Positions 1 through 9,498 of a DNA stretch of 64,000 bases are shown here, one piece after another; the first letter of the stretch is position 1; each line of letters starts with the position of its first letter. The DNA is from Ketobacter sp. MCCC 1A13808 (lineage in GTDB: Bacteria > Pseudomonadota > Gammaproteobacteria > Pseudomonadales > Ketobacteraceae). Both the position numbers and the translations under genes were made by a program. The DNA lies in contig NZ_VRKW01000002.1 of assembly GCF_009746715.1 (NCBI RefSeq), forward strand, positions 124,001 to 188,000. Direction: 5' to 3'. The notes beneath the pieces were generated by a model. It worked only from the letters and a program-made list of their open reading frames with translations, did no database searches and was not told the DNA's origin.

Positions 1-865
1 AGATGCTACGATGGATCGGCACCCGACATTCTTTTAATTTATGCAGGAAATCCAGGTGTACTAACTCCAAAATCTGTTTTTTACTTTCGTTACGAACACC
101 TTCAACGAATAACGGCCCATGGTGGCTAACGTAAACTTCCGTGGTAAACCCCCTCTTGGCCGCGGCATAGGCCAGACCATGAGGACCACAACCGCCGTGA
201 CCGGAGGTCATAAAAATAGTGGTTGCCTCACGCCAGATTTGAATTTCCGTGCGTTGGTCAAAGACCACTTCCGGTTTCAGTTCTTTCATCGCCATCATGA
301 GCGAAGCGGCACCGCAAGTAAACTCCGTGGTCTGCGCATAATAAGGAATTTGCTGATCCGGCTCTGCTTTGTGTTCTTCCATTCGTTCATGGGGAATAAT
401 GCGCTTTTGAAATCGCAATGCATCTGCATGGTCTTCATAATAATCCGGATACAAACCGAACTGCCGGTAACCCAATCGTTGATACAAATGGATTGCAGCG
501 CCATTATCTTTGCGCACTTCCAATCGCATAAACATACGCCCTTGCTCTGCCGCCTGCTCCTCGGCCTCGAGCAGCAGACGTTTCGCTAACCCCTGACCAT
601 GGGCCTGCGGTGCAACAGCAATGGAGTATAACCGGGCCAAACTGGTGCCTTTGCGCAAGAACACCAAGGCGTAGGCCAGCAGTTGTTTTTTACCGTCAGC
701 ACCGGCCTCAACCACCAACAGCAAATTATGTAATTGCTGCAATTGATGACGAAAACTGCGCTTGCTCATCCGGTCGGCACTGAAACAAGCCTGTTCCAGA
801 ATCACCAGAGATTCCAGATCATCCAGGTTGGCGTGGCGAATTGTCTCTCGATGCTCAACAGTCAT
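1..865 (-). CDS. GNAT acetyltransferase / C39-like peptidase fusion (C-terminus outside window)
   Basis: Reading leftward from an ATG at 865, 288 codons stay open to the window edge, so the C-terminus is missing. Residues 1-150 form a GNAT N-acetyltransferase domain; the acetyl-CoA loop APQAHGQGLAKRLL lies at about 85-98. From about 170 a papain-like C39 peptidase domain begins, with a Gln (178) and the nucleophile motif FTCGAAS (Cys184), then the GHGGCGP segment at 222-228. This two-domain architecture is known next to RimK-type ATP-grasp genes with RLAN domains, as here. The start overlaps the end of the M14-like peptidase gene by 11 bases, which implies translational coupling. A role in acetylating and trimming a peptide or small-molecule conjugate is inference; the substrate is unknown. 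Confidence 0.85.
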   Translation of the reverse strand, partial: MTVEHRETIRHANLDDLESLVILEQACFSADRMSKRSFRHQLQQLHNLLLVVEAGADGKKQLLAYALVFLRKGTSLARLYSIAVAPQAHGQGLAKRLLLEAEEQAAEQGRMFMRLEVRKDNGAAIHLYQRLGYRQFGLYPDYYEDHADALRFQKRIIPHERMEEHKAEPDQQIPYYAQTTEFTCGAASLMMAMKELKPEVVFDQRTEIQIWREATTIFMTSGHGGCGPHGLAYAAAKRGFTTEVYVSHHGPLFVEGVRNESKKQILELVHLDFLHKLKECRVPIHRSI

Positions 866-1982
866 TAAATAATCCGGCACAGGCTAGCTGGATCGCCTGA
901 CGTGCGCGCAATAACACTAAAGTTTGCCATTGCACTTCCGCAGGATAAAACTGACGTAGCAGTTGCTGACGTACCACATCGCTTTGGGGATGAGTGAAGG
1001 GTTGCTGCCCGGGTTTGCGGATCAAATGATCTTCCCGTAAACAACGCAACAGTTCCGCCAACGGATACGTTCCGAACTCCAGGGTCAGATAACAACTGTT
1101 TTTGCCCATCACCTCATGCCAGGCGTAGTCCACCAAGCCTTGTTTCGGAACCGAGCAGGAATCACCGGCTTCCGGTAACGTCGCCGCATCACCGAACCAG
1201 CGCTGAGCCGTCAGCATGCCTTGGCTGCCAATGGGATGATCGCAAATCAATTCACCGTGGCCATAAGGTCCCAGCCCCGTATGTAAATCCAACAGCGCCA
1301 CCTGTCGATTACCACAATCCAGCTCATTGATGATCACCTCCAGATTGAGTCTGGCCTGACTCTTACCCCGACCACCATAGAAAAGGCCTTCCTCGAATTG
1401 ATACTGACCGCCACTCAGCGCCAACTCGTACTGCCTTTGTCCGTGTTCTTGCAAATACGCCTGCAATGCCTGTTCACCCGCCGCCAGACCACCACTCACC
1501 GGCAACACGTCCTGAGCCAGCTGCGCATAACCCGGGTTGACTGGTAAGGGTTGTTCGAAATCGACAAAATTACGATTCACATCAATGCCCTGCTCGTCCA
1601 CCCGGCGACTCCAGGCAAACCCCCACGGGTTAATCGCGTGTATCATCAACACGGCCAAACCGGCCGGTAACTGCACCCGACCCCGGTTCAGTCGCCGCAG
1701 CAAATCCGCCTGAATGGCCGATCCACAGTGCCCTTCCACACCGTGCACCGCGGACTGCAGAACCAACACCCGGGACGCATCCGGCTCGCCAACCCAGATT
1801 TGCTCTGTGCTAAGTCTTTCACCCGCCGGTCCTTCACCTTCATAGGTCAGACTGCGATGTGTCCAGGCTGTTCCAGGCAGCTTATCCAACTGTTTCACCT
1901 CAGCCAGTAACGCCTGCCGGGCCTGATCGAAAGAGGCGGGAAATACGCTCAGTTCCTGAGTGGACAACAACGGGGTCAGCAT
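855..1982 (-). CDS. M14-family zinc carboxypeptidase-like protein (DUF2817)
   Basis: 375 aa, matching the DUF2817 branch of M14 metallopeptidases. Zinc-ligand candidates are His80 and Glu83 in AVHGVEG and His234 in LLDLHTGLGPYG; the family segment INPWGFAWSRRVDEQGIDVN lies near 117-136. Glu302 in LTLEFGTYP is the likely general base. No signal peptide, so probably cytoplasmic. It is the first gene of a leftward pair with the GNAT/C39 fusion and diverges from the RimK-type gene at 2166; M14-type hydrolases are recurrent partners of such ligases. Removal of ligated residues from the conjugate is a reasonable inference, not shown by the sequence. Confidence 0.85.
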   Translation of the reverse strand: MLTPLLSTQELSVFPASFDQARQALLAEVKQLDKLPGTAWTHRSLTYEGEGPAGERLSTEQIWVGEPDASRVLVLQSAVHGVEGHCGSAIQADLLRRLNRGRVQLPAGLAVLMIHAINPWGFAWSRRVDEQGIDVNRNFVDFEQPLPVNPGYAQLAQDVLPVSGGLAAGEQALQAYLQEHGQRQYELALSGGQYQFEEGLFYGGRGKSQARLNLEVIINELDCGNRQVALLDLHTGLGPYGHGELICDHPIGSQGMLTAQRWFGDAATLPEAGDSCSVPKQGLVDYAWHEVMGKNSCYLTLEFGTYPLAELLRCLREDHLIRKPGQQPFTHPQSDVVRQQLLRQFYPAEVQWQTLVLLRARQAIQLACAGLFNDC

Positions 1983-2165
1983 GACATACCTCAGTGTAAA
2001 AATTCGTTTACGCAGTGTTCAGAAGCCTAACCCCCAGTCCCGGTTTTTACCACTGGTATAAGCCGGTTCAGACTAAAAATAATTGTCCCGGTACTTGTAT
2101 TTACGCCATCTAGAAACCAATATTGAACACAACCCCATTAGCCTAGAAGAGTCATCAATCCTGCC

Positions 2166-3650
2166 ATGTCACAACTGCTAGTTGTCGTAGAATCCAAGAA
2201 AGACTGGGCACCCTATTTTCCATTTGAAGATCTGATCACCTTCGAAGAATATCTAAGCCGCCAGGACGGACTGAAAAAATCCCGTACCCGCGTCATCAAC
2301 TTATGCCGTAGTTACAAATACCTGTCAAAAGGCTATTACTGTTCTTTGTTGGGCGAAGCCCGTGATCACCACGTGTTACCCTCGCTTCGTGTTATTAACG
2401 ATCTCAACCAGAAATCACTGTATACCCTGCACCTGGATGACGTCAGCGAGTTAAACCATAAATCCATTGAGAAAAAACACACCCACGAAGATCTGACCTT
2501 TGTCAGTTATTTTGGCAGCACACCGCAACCGGAATTCAAAGCACTGGGCAAAGATTTGTTTGAAAAATTCCCATGCCCGATCCTGAAAATCAGTTTGCGC
2601 TTTCAGGAGCGCTGGCAGATCACGCAACTGCAGGCGTTGTCGCCCCATGACCTGACCGCAGATGAAGATCAAACTGAATTTGCCGAAGCGCTGAACCAGT
2701 TCAGTCATAAAATCTGGCGCTCGCCAAAAGCCAGGAAACAGTTCCGTTATGATCTGGCAATTCTGACCAATAAAAATGAAGCACTTCCACCAAGCGATGC
2801 CGCCGCCATCAAAAAAATGATCAAAGCAGGCAACAGTCTGGGTATTGACGTAGACGTGATCGAACGGAAAGATTATGTCCGTCTGGCGGAATACGATGCC
2901 TTGTTTATTCGCGAAACGACGTCTATAGATCATCACACTTTCCGCTTTGCGAAAAAAGCAGAATCCGAAGGGATGGTCGTTATGGACGACTCTATGTCGA
3001 TTCTGCGCTGCTGTAACAAGGTGTACCTGACGGATCTGTTCAACGTCAATAAGGTACCGGCACCCAAAACCATGATCCTGGCCAAAAACAATAAGGATGA
3101 ACTACAACGGGCGGTGCAACAAATCGGCTTCCCCATTGTGCTTAAAATCCCAGATGGTGCCTTTTCGCAAGGAGTATACAAAGTCAGTAACCAGGCAGAA
3201 TTCGATCAACGTACCAAAGAGCTTTTTAAAAAATCCGCGCTGCTGCTGGCGCAGGAATTTATGTACACGGATTTTGATTGGCGTATCGGAATCATCAACA
3301 ACAAACCGCTATACGCTTGCCGCTATTACATGGCTAAGGATCATTGGCAGATCTATAACCACGCTAGCCCCAGCGGCCGTTTCGTCAGTGGCGGGTACGA
3401 CACCATGCCCACCTATGAGGCGCCGAAAGCGGTATTGGACGCCGCCCTGAAAGCCACCAAGCTCATCGGCAACAGCCTTTATGGAGTGGACTTAAAACAA
3501 TCCGGCGATCGCGCAGTGGTCATCGAAGTCAATGATAACCCCAGCCTGGAAAACGATGTTGAGGACCGTTTTCTGGGAATACAACTGTACGAACAAATCA
3601 TGCAGGAGTTCATTAACCGGATCGAAAGCCGACGTTCAAGCCGCCAATAA
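2166..3650 (+). CDS. RimK-family ATP-grasp ligase with N-terminal RLAN domain
   Basis: 494 aa, much longer than RimK itself (about 300 aa) because about 150 N-terminal residues form a RLAN (RimK-like ATP-grasp N-terminal) domain. The ATP-grasp core shows the nucleotide-binding lysine in FPIVLKIPDGAFSQG (about 319-333), a DWRIGIINNKPLYACRYYMA strand region, and the magnesium ligands VIEVNDNPSLENDVED near 457-472. Such enzymes form amide bonds between an acyl phosphate and an amino group. The gene diverges from the M14-like and GNAT/C39 genes, an arrangement described for this amidoligase class; target and added residue are unknown. It ends one base before the convergent trkH stop. Confidence 0.88.
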   Translation: MSQLLVVVESKKDWAPYFPFEDLITFEEYLSRQDGLKKSRTRVINLCRSYKYLSKGYYCSLLGEARDHHVLPSLRVINDLNQKSLYTLHLDDVSELNHKSIEKKHTHEDLTFVSYFGSTPQPEFKALGKDLFEKFPCPILKISLRFQERWQITQLQALSPHDLTADEDQTEFAEALNQFSHKIWRSPKARKQFRYDLAILTNKNEALPPSDAAAIKKMIKAGNSLGIDVDVIERKDYVRLAEYDALFIRETTSIDHHTFRFAKKAESEGMVVMDDSMSILRCCNKVYLTDLFNVNKVPAPKTMILAKNNKDELQRAVQQIGFPIVLKIPDGAFSQGVYKVSNQAEFDQRTKELFKKSALLLAQEFMYTDFDWRIGIINNKPLYACRYYMAKDHWQIYNHASPSGRFVSGGYDTMPTYEAPKAVLDAALKATKLIGNSLYGVDLKQSGDRAVVIEVNDNPSLENDVEDRFLGIQLYEQIMQEFINRIESRRSSRQ

Positions 3651-3651
3651 A

Positions 3652-5109
3652 TCAAAAGCGCCAAAACACCGGCAGGAATAGCGTTAACACCGTGAAATAT
3701 TCCAGCCGGCCCAGTATCATCGCAAACGACAGCACCCAGGTGCCGAAATCCGTGACCGGCTGAAAGTTACTGCCTAACTCACCAAAGGCCGGCCCCAGCA
3801 CATTCAGACAAGCCGCCACCGCGGACAGCGCGCCCCAAAAACTCAAACCCGTCCCCATCAGGATTAGCGTAAGCACTACCGTACTGGTGGCCACCAAAGC
3901 CATAAACATAATAGTGCTGCTGAGCACCGACACCTGTAACGATTTACCCTGGTATTTCAGAATGAATACCCCTCGCGGGTGCATGATGCGTTTTATCTCC
4001 AGCGCGATTAATTTCAAAGACAGAATATTACGGATAAATTTATTACCCCCGGCAGTGGAGCCGGAACACCCCCCCAGATAACCGGAAATCACCAGGGTTA
4101 AAGCAACAAAAGCAGGCCAATGAGTGAAGTCCGCCGCCCCGAAGCCGGTACTGGTAACGAAAGAGATCATATGGAACATCGCCATTTGAAACGCGTCCCA
4201 AGGGTGATGATAAATCCCGGCTTCCAGCAGTTCCGAGGTGATCAGCAAAGAAATAAACAGCACCGTTAATAAAAATACGCGGGACTCCTCGTCGCGCCAG
4301 TAGATTTTTAAACTGCGCCCGGACATGGCGCGAAAATGCACGGCAAAACTGATCGCACCCAGCAGCATAAACAGATTCGCTACCCACAATACCGCATCGC
4401 TTTTGAAATACCCGATGCTGGCATCGTGAGTTGAAAAGCCGCCGGTGGAGACCGTTGAAAAGCTGTGACCCAAAGCATCAAACAGATCCATTCCAGCCAG
4501 AAAATACCCCACCGCACAGGTGAATGTCAGCACCATATACACGATAAAAAGATAATGGGCAGAACTGGAGATACGAGGAGACAATTTATCGTCTTTAATC
4601 GGGCCCGGCGTTTCGGCCTTGAGTAACTTCATACCGCCGGTGTTGAGCATCGGCAAAATCGCCACGACAAAAATAACTACACCCAGCCCACCCAGCCACT
4701 GCAGAAACTGCCGATACATCAAAAAGGCCCTTGGACGGGAATCCAGGTTATCCAGAATAGTCGCACCGGTGGTGGTCAATGCACTGACGGATTCGAACAC
4801 GGCATCAGTAAAACTGACCCCGGTGATTTCCATTACCGGTATTGCCCCCAGCAGCCCCATGATGACCCAGGTCATCACCGCGAACACCAGGGAATCCCGC
4901 AGGCCAATCGGATGATCGCGCCAATCCGAGCGACTCGACAGCATCCACACGGCCACCCCGAGCATCGGCAAAGAAGAGAATAGAAAATCCTCCATCACGC
5001 CGTCTTCAAACAGAGCCAGCGACAGCAACGCAAACACCAACTGTACCAACCCCATCAACCCCACGGGCAATGCCAGCAAATACAAGTTCGCCCTTCTATG
5101 GACCCGCAA
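3652..5109 (-). CDS. trkH: TrkH-family potassium uptake channel subunit
   Basis: 485 aa polytopic inner-membrane protein of the Trk/Ktr/HKT superfamily. All four selectivity-filter loops are visible with their glycines: TTTGATI, STGGFSTHD, TSTGFGAAD and GGCSGSTAGGNKF. The length equals typical TrkH (about 483 aa). It would import potassium together with the cytoplasmic NAD-binding subunit TrkA, which is not in this window. It ends tail-to-tail with the RimK-type gene (one base between them) and diverges from the hydrolase at 5258. TrkG is the alternative paralogue name. Confidence 0.93.
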   Translation of the reverse strand: MRVHRRANLYLLALPVGLMGLVQLVFALLSLALFEDGVMEDFLFSSLPMLGVAVWMLSSRSDWRDHPIGLRDSLVFAVMTWVIMGLLGAIPVMEITGVSFTDAVFESVSALTTTGATILDNLDSRPRAFLMYRQFLQWLGGLGVVIFVVAILPMLNTGGMKLLKAETPGPIKDDKLSPRISSSAHYLFIVYMVLTFTCAVGYFLAGMDLFDALGHSFSTVSTGGFSTHDASIGYFKSDAVLWVANLFMLLGAISFAVHFRAMSGRSLKIYWRDEESRVFLLTVLFISLLITSELLEAGIYHHPWDAFQMAMFHMISFVTSTGFGAADFTHWPAFVALTLVISGYLGGCSGSTAGGNKFIRNILSLKLIALEIKRIMHPRGVFILKYQGKSLQVSVLSSTIMFMALVATSTVVLTLILMGTGLSFWGALSAVAACLNVLGPAFGELGSNFQPVTDFGTWVLSFAMILGRLEYFTVLTLFLPVFWRF

Positions 5110-5257
5110 TGTGTTCTTCCCCGATCAACTGTAGAAAAATTGGGTTCAGCCCGATTATGCTGCACGCTATCATCTAAACTATAGCAAACCAAGCAGTTTG
5201 ACATCAGGCCTGTATCAGAGGCATATAGTACAAAATTAAAATCGAACGGGAATCTAC

Positions 5258-6148
5258 ATGAGCTACAAACTGCGTGAGTGGAAGCTAATGGGCAAGCAAA
5301 TGCGCATTAACGGCCATTACATTTTCTATATCGAAAACCATGACGGGGAGCGAGACCCGGGCAAGCCCACGCTGATGCTGATCCACGGTTACCCTACTTC
5401 CAGCTGGGACTGGGAGCGAATCTGGCCGCTGTTGACCGATGATTTCAATTTGATTGCAATGGATTTACTGGGCTTCGGACTATCGGACAAGCCCTATCCG
5501 CACGCTTACCTGATTCAGGATCAGGCTGATATAATCGAGACCATGGTTGAGCGCCTGAAAATCGATGAATTCCACGTACTGGCCCACGACTATGGGGATA
5601 CCGTCGCGCAGGAGTTGTTGGCTCGGCAGAACGAACGTGAACAACCCCAATGGCTTTCCTTGTGTATGCTGAACGGCGGTTTGATCCCGGAATCCCACAA
5701 AGCTCTGCTGATTCAGAAATTGCTGGCCGGGCCGCTGGGTCCGTTTATGACCCGGCATATGAAAAAGCCGACTTTGGCCCGCAGCCTCAACGCCGTGTTC
5801 GGGCCCGACACACCACCGGATGAAGATCTGGTGGATGGATTCTGGGAAGCGATTAATTATAACAACGGACGCCGGGCCTTACACAAACTGATTGATTACA
5901 TGCGGCAACGTAAAGTGAACCGCAGTCGCTGGGTAGGCGCACTACAGGACACCAAGGTGCCCATCGGGCTGATCAATGGCTCTCTGGATCCGATTTCCGG
6001 AGCACACATGATCAAGCGTTACAAAGAAGTGGTCGGATTACCCTTAATGATTCTATCGCTGGCGGATATCGGACACTATCCGCAAGTGGAGGCGCCGGAT
6101 CAGGTGTTCACCTGCTACAAGCAATTTATCGGCGCCGCCCTGGATTGA
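5258..6148 (+). CDS. MEST-like alpha/beta hydrolase (aspartate nucleophile)
   Basis: 296 aa alpha/beta-hydrolase. The oxyanion region is LIHGYPTSSWDWE, the nucleophile elbow AHDYGDTVAQELL carries Asp (not Ser), the acid is Asp in INGSLDPISG and the histidine is in IGHYPQVEAP. Asp-nucleophile enzymes include haloalkane dehalogenases and epoxide hydrolases, but HDYGD-VAQELL, LNGGLIPESHKALL, VFGP and SRWVGAL closely match the animal mesoderm-specific transcript protein (MEST/PEG1) as I recall it, so this looks like a bacterial member of that branch. Substrate unknown. It stands alone, divergent from trkH and convergent with the CPBP gene. Confidence 0.85.
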   Translation: MSYKLREWKLMGKQMRINGHYIFYIENHDGERDPGKPTLMLIHGYPTSSWDWERIWPLLTDDFNLIAMDLLGFGLSDKPYPHAYLIQDQADIIETMVERLKIDEFHVLAHDYGDTVAQELLARQNEREQPQWLSLCMLNGGLIPESHKALLIQKLLAGPLGPFMTRHMKKPTLARSLNAVFGPDTPPDEDLVDGFWEAINYNNGRRALHKLIDYMRQRKVNRSRWVGALQDTKVPIGLINGSLDPISGAHMIKRYKEVVGLPLMILSLADIGHYPQVEAPDQVFTCYKQFIGAALD

Positions 6149-6164
6149 TCTTACTGAATAGCTC

Positions 6165-7001
6165 TCAGGGCGTCCATTGCTGTGGCAGGCCACGGGTTTG
6201 CATCAATGCTGCCACATCCATCGCCAAAGCAATACTCACGTGCACTCCCACTCCCCCCCATATGGAACGCGAATGCAACGCCAGGATGCCCAGGAACAAA
6301 CCGAAAAACAGAGCCCCGGTGGCTTCAATCCAGGGTTTGGAAAAGTGGAGCATCAGATAAGGTAAACACATTACCAGAATTCCTTGGGCGCCCATTGCAG
6401 GCCTCAACGCATTCAACATAAAGCCGCGGAAGAAGAATTCCAGAACCACGAACTGCCCGATATAAATACTTTCCCAAAGCAGAAAATCCAGCCAGCTACG
6501 CCCGGCATTGCGATAAAAAGGATAATGGCTAGCGAAATCGTCACGGAAACTGACCACGACCACCCCACATAAAATCGGCGCGACTAACACCAGGTACCAC
6601 TTTAAATGGCGATGCACTGCTCCCCACTGCAACCCGTGTTGGTTCAAACGTTCCTTAAGATAGCAGCGGATAAAAAGCGCAGGCAGGATAAAAAAGCCCA
6701 ACACATGAATGAAGCCCCACCAGGCGTGCTGATAGAGTTCGTAAAAAGGATCACGCCGTAAATACATGAACGCGCGCTGCAGCGAAAGGGAATCGCCGCT
6801 TTGAAACAGTTCGTAGAACCAGAAAAAAGCACCGTTAAACTTGGCGTAGTTAACCAGCAACAAGCACAAACCGACAAAAAAAAGAGTAAAGAACACCCGC
6901 TGAGAGGGGCGCACCGGCTCAACGGACACTTGTGACTGCTGATCGATGCGGTGCAGCACAGTAAAAAACTGGCGCGGATGGAGCGACTTGAAAAAGGCCA
7001 T
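6165..7001 (-). CDS. CPBP-family intramembrane protease homologue
   Basis: 278 aa with several hydrophobic segments (about 36-53, 96-112, 136-151, 180-200, 205-262). The C-terminal half matches the CPBP (Abi/CAAX protease and bacteriocin-processing) family: Glu188 and Arg192 in VLEFFFRGF, His219 in LMLHFSKPW and His254 in GVGVHVSIAL. The usual motif has two consecutive glutamates (EExxxR); here the first is leucine (Leu187), so activity is uncertain although His219, His254 and one Glu remain. Substrate unknown. The start is 69 bases downstream of the sugar dehydrogenase stop on the same strand, so cotranscription is possible. Confidence 0.8.
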   Translation of the reverse strand: MAFFKSLHPRQFFTVLHRIDQQSQVSVEPVRPSQRVFFTLFFVGLCLLLVNYAKFNGAFFWFYELFQSGDSLSLQRAFMYLRRDPFYELYQHAWWGFIHVLGFFILPALFIRCYLKERLNQHGLQWGAVHRHLKWYLVLVAPILCGVVVVSFRDDFASHYPFYRNAGRSWLDFLLWESIYIGQFVVLEFFFRGFMLNALRPAMGAQGILVMCLPYLMLHFSKPWIEATGALFFGLFLGILALHSRSIWGGVGVHVSIALAMDVAALMQTRGLPQQWTP

Positions 7002-7069
7002 GATTCACTCGCCGGCAACCGGCAAGGTCACCGGATAGCAACAGGGTTCAGGTACAGGATCCGGTTTAT

Positions 7070-8248
7070 TTATTCGTTTTCAGAGCTTTGAGGCACCGGA
7101 TTGATGCGATAAATCTTACCGTTGTCCTCATCGGTTAACAAATACAATAGCTGATCCGGCCCCTGCACCACATCACGCACTCGCTCACCAATTTCCTTTT
7201 TGAACATCCGTTCTTCACCGACTACCTTATCCTGCTTCAGCTCCAGCCTCACCAACTGCTGAAACTTCAACGAACCTACAAACAAATCCCCTTTCCATTG
7301 CGGATACGCATCACCGGAATAAAATGTCATTCCGGAAGGAGCAATGGAAGGCACCCAATAGTAGAAGGGCTGTTCCATGCCGGCTTTCTCTGTACCTTCA
7401 CCGATTTTACCACCGCCATAGTTTTCACCATAGGTAATGACCGGCCAGCCGTAGTTTTTGCCCGCTTGCGGCAGGTTGATTTCATCACCACCTTGCGGAC
7501 CATGCTCATGAGTCCATAGCACGCCGGTTTGCGGATGCAGGGTTGCCCCCTGCACATTACGATGACCATAAGACCAAATCTCAGGCAGGGCATTTTCGGT
7601 TTTGACAAAAGGGTTATCTGCGGGCGCTTTACCATTAGGCAAGATACGGACTATCTTACCCAGATGATTATCCAGAGTCTGTGCATCCTCCCGGGGGCGG
7701 AAACGTTCACCCAAGGTAACAAATAAAGTACCGTCTTTGGCGAAGACCAGACGAGAGCCAAAGTGCGCACGGGATAGGTATTTCGGTTTTTGTCTGAAAA
7801 TGACTTCCACATCCATCAGGCTATGGCCTTTCAGTCGACCGCGAGCCACGGCAGTGGAATTCATAAAAGGCACTCCATTGGGTTCAGCGTAACTGAAATA
7901 AATCCAGTCGTCCTGAATCGCCACATCCATCAGGCCACCCTGGCCGCCTACCCAGATTTCGGGCAGGCCGGACAGCGGCTCGCTGAGTTTGCCATCTTCG
8001 ACCAGACGCATAGAGCCGGAACGCTCCGTCACCAGCATGCGGCCATCGGGTAAGAACTTCAGACTCCAGGGGTGATCCAGCCCCTGGATAATGGTTTCAG
8101 GTTCCACTTCCGCTTGTTCGGTGGTGACCGCCTGGACAGAGCCGGGAACACACACACTCCATACCACGCCCCATGTCACCGCCCGCAGAATGCCTTTGCT
8201 AAAGCCTGCTGCGGTTAACCGGAATTGACTGTTCAATGGCATAGACAC
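7070..8248 (-). CDS. Secreted PQQ-dependent aldose sugar dehydrogenase (YliI-like)
   Basis: 392 aa with an N-terminal export signal ending near PGSVQA (about 35-40). The mature part has the family's six-bladed beta-propeller segments: GLDHPWSLKFLPDGRMLVTE, GGQGGLMDVAI, SRAHFGSRLVF, THEHGPQGGDEINLPQAGKN and VPSIAPSGMTFYSGD. It fits the soluble PQQ-dependent glucose/aldose dehydrogenase family (YliI/Asd), which oxidises sugar aldehydes in the periplasm. No PQQ synthesis genes are in the window. It follows fbp by 24 bases on the same strand. The in vivo substrate is not predictable from sequence. Confidence 0.87.
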   Translation of the reverse strand: MSMPLNSQFRLTAAGFSKGILRAVTWGVVWSVCVPGSVQAVTTEQAEVEPETIIQGLDHPWSLKFLPDGRMLVTERSGSMRLVEDGKLSEPLSGLPEIWVGGQGGLMDVAIQDDWIYFSYAEPNGVPFMNSTAVARGRLKGHSLMDVEVIFRQKPKYLSRAHFGSRLVFAKDGTLFVTLGERFRPREDAQTLDNHLGKIVRILPNGKAPADNPFVKTENALPEIWSYGHRNVQGATLHPQTGVLWTHEHGPQGGDEINLPQAGKNYGWPVITYGENYGGGKIGEGTEKAGMEQPFYYWVPSIAPSGMTFYSGDAYPQWKGDLFVGSLKFQQLVRLELKQDKVVGEERMFKKEIGERVRDVVQGPDQLLYLLTDEDNGKIYRINPVPQSSENE

Positions 8249-8272
8249 CGTCCGTGGTAGTAACGAAATGGG

Positions 8273-9283
8273 TTATTCAAACTCCGTGATGAATTGCTCC
8301 AGTTTATCCACCATATTGGGCGAACCTACAAACAGCGGACAGCGCTGGTGCAACTTGGTCGGCTCAATATCCAGTATACGCTGTCCCGGACTGGCAATGG
8401 CTTTACCACCGGCTGCCTCAATCAAAAACGCCATCGGATTGCATTCGTACAACAAGCGTAGTTTGCCTTCAGGATAGCGACCTGAACTTGGATACAGGTA
8501 AAGTCCGCCTTTGATCAGGTTACGGTGAAAATCCGACACCAACGAACCGATATAGCGGGAAGTATAAGGGCGCTGCGTATCTGCATCTTCTTCCTGGCAA
8601 TATTTAATGTATTTCTTCACTCCGTTCGGGAAATGAATGTAGTTACCTTCATTCACGGAATAAATGGTGCCGTCCTTTGGAATCTGCAAGTTAGGATGGG
8701 ACAGAGCAAACACGCCGATAGTGGAATCATAAGTAAAACCGTTCACCCCGTTGCCCGTGCTGTACACCAACATCGTAGAAGAACCATAGATTACGTAACC
8801 CGCAGCCACTTGCTTATTTCCTGGCTGCAGAAAGTCTTCTTCTGTCACATGGCTGCCCACCGGTGAAACCCGGCGATACACGGAAAAGATAGTGCCCACA
8901 GACACATTAACATCAATATTGGAGGAACCATCCAGAGGGTCCATCAACACGACATATTTGCCATCCAGGTTTTTCGTTTCTTCAAACTTTACAAACTGCT
9001 CTTCTTCCTCAGAGGCTATACCACACACCACTCCGCGCTGTGCCAGAGCACTGATGAAGCGCTCGTTGGCGAACACATCCAGCTTTTGCTGCTGTTCGCC
9101 CTGCACATTCTCGGAGGAGGCTGCGCCGGTAATATCCGCCAGACCGGCTTTGTTGATTTCACGGTGTAATATTTTTGCCGCTAACCGGATAGAAGAAAAA
9201 AGTGAGGTAAGTTCGCCGCTGGCGTCCGGATACTCCATCTGGCGGTCAATAATAAACTCGCCAAGGGTCTTAATAATTTCCAT
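8273..9283 (-). CDS. fbp: Fructose-1,6-bisphosphatase, class I
   Basis: 336 aa, the usual class I length. The metal-binding signature [20 protein letters not shown] (about 117-136) and the substrate loop [18 protein letters not shown] are intact, as is the C-terminal [18 protein letters not shown] motif. It hydrolyses fructose-1,6-bisphosphate to fructose-6-phosphate in gluconeogenesis, as expected of an organism growing on lipids or organic acids. It is the first gene of a leftward run followed 24 bases later by the sugar dehydrogenase; about 215 bases without a gene lie upstream. Confidence 0.96.
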   Translation of the reverse strand: MEIIKTLGEFIIDRQMEYPDASGELTSLFSSIRLAAKILHREINKAGLADITGAASSENVQGEQQQKLDVFANERFISALAQRGVVCGIASEEEEQFVKFEETKNLDGKYVVLMDPLDGSSNIDVNVSVGTIFSVYRRVSPVGSHVTEEDFLQPGNKQVAAGYVIYGSSTMLVYSTGNGVNGFTYDSTIGVFALSHPNLQIPKDGTIYSVNEGNYIHFPNGVKKYIKYCQEEDADTQRPYTSRYIGSLVSDFHRNLIKGGLYLYPSSGRYPEGKLRLLYECNPMAFLIEAAGGKAIASPGQRILDIEPTKLHQRCPLFVGSPNMVDKLEQFITEFE

Positions 9284-9498
9284 GTATGAAATTCCTGTTT
9301 AGGTAGGGGTATCTATGCTGCTAAATCATACCTACTTCCAGGGAATGACTCCAGCCAATCCCCCGGAGAGAAACAGAGCAATCACCATTGCGATACGAAT
9401 TGTCACTAAAAACAAGGGCTCGCGCCCCTACCTGGCCGCCATCTGGCTATTTGTAACAGGAAATAACCCTATTTCAGGTAGACAGTATGCGCATAGAA

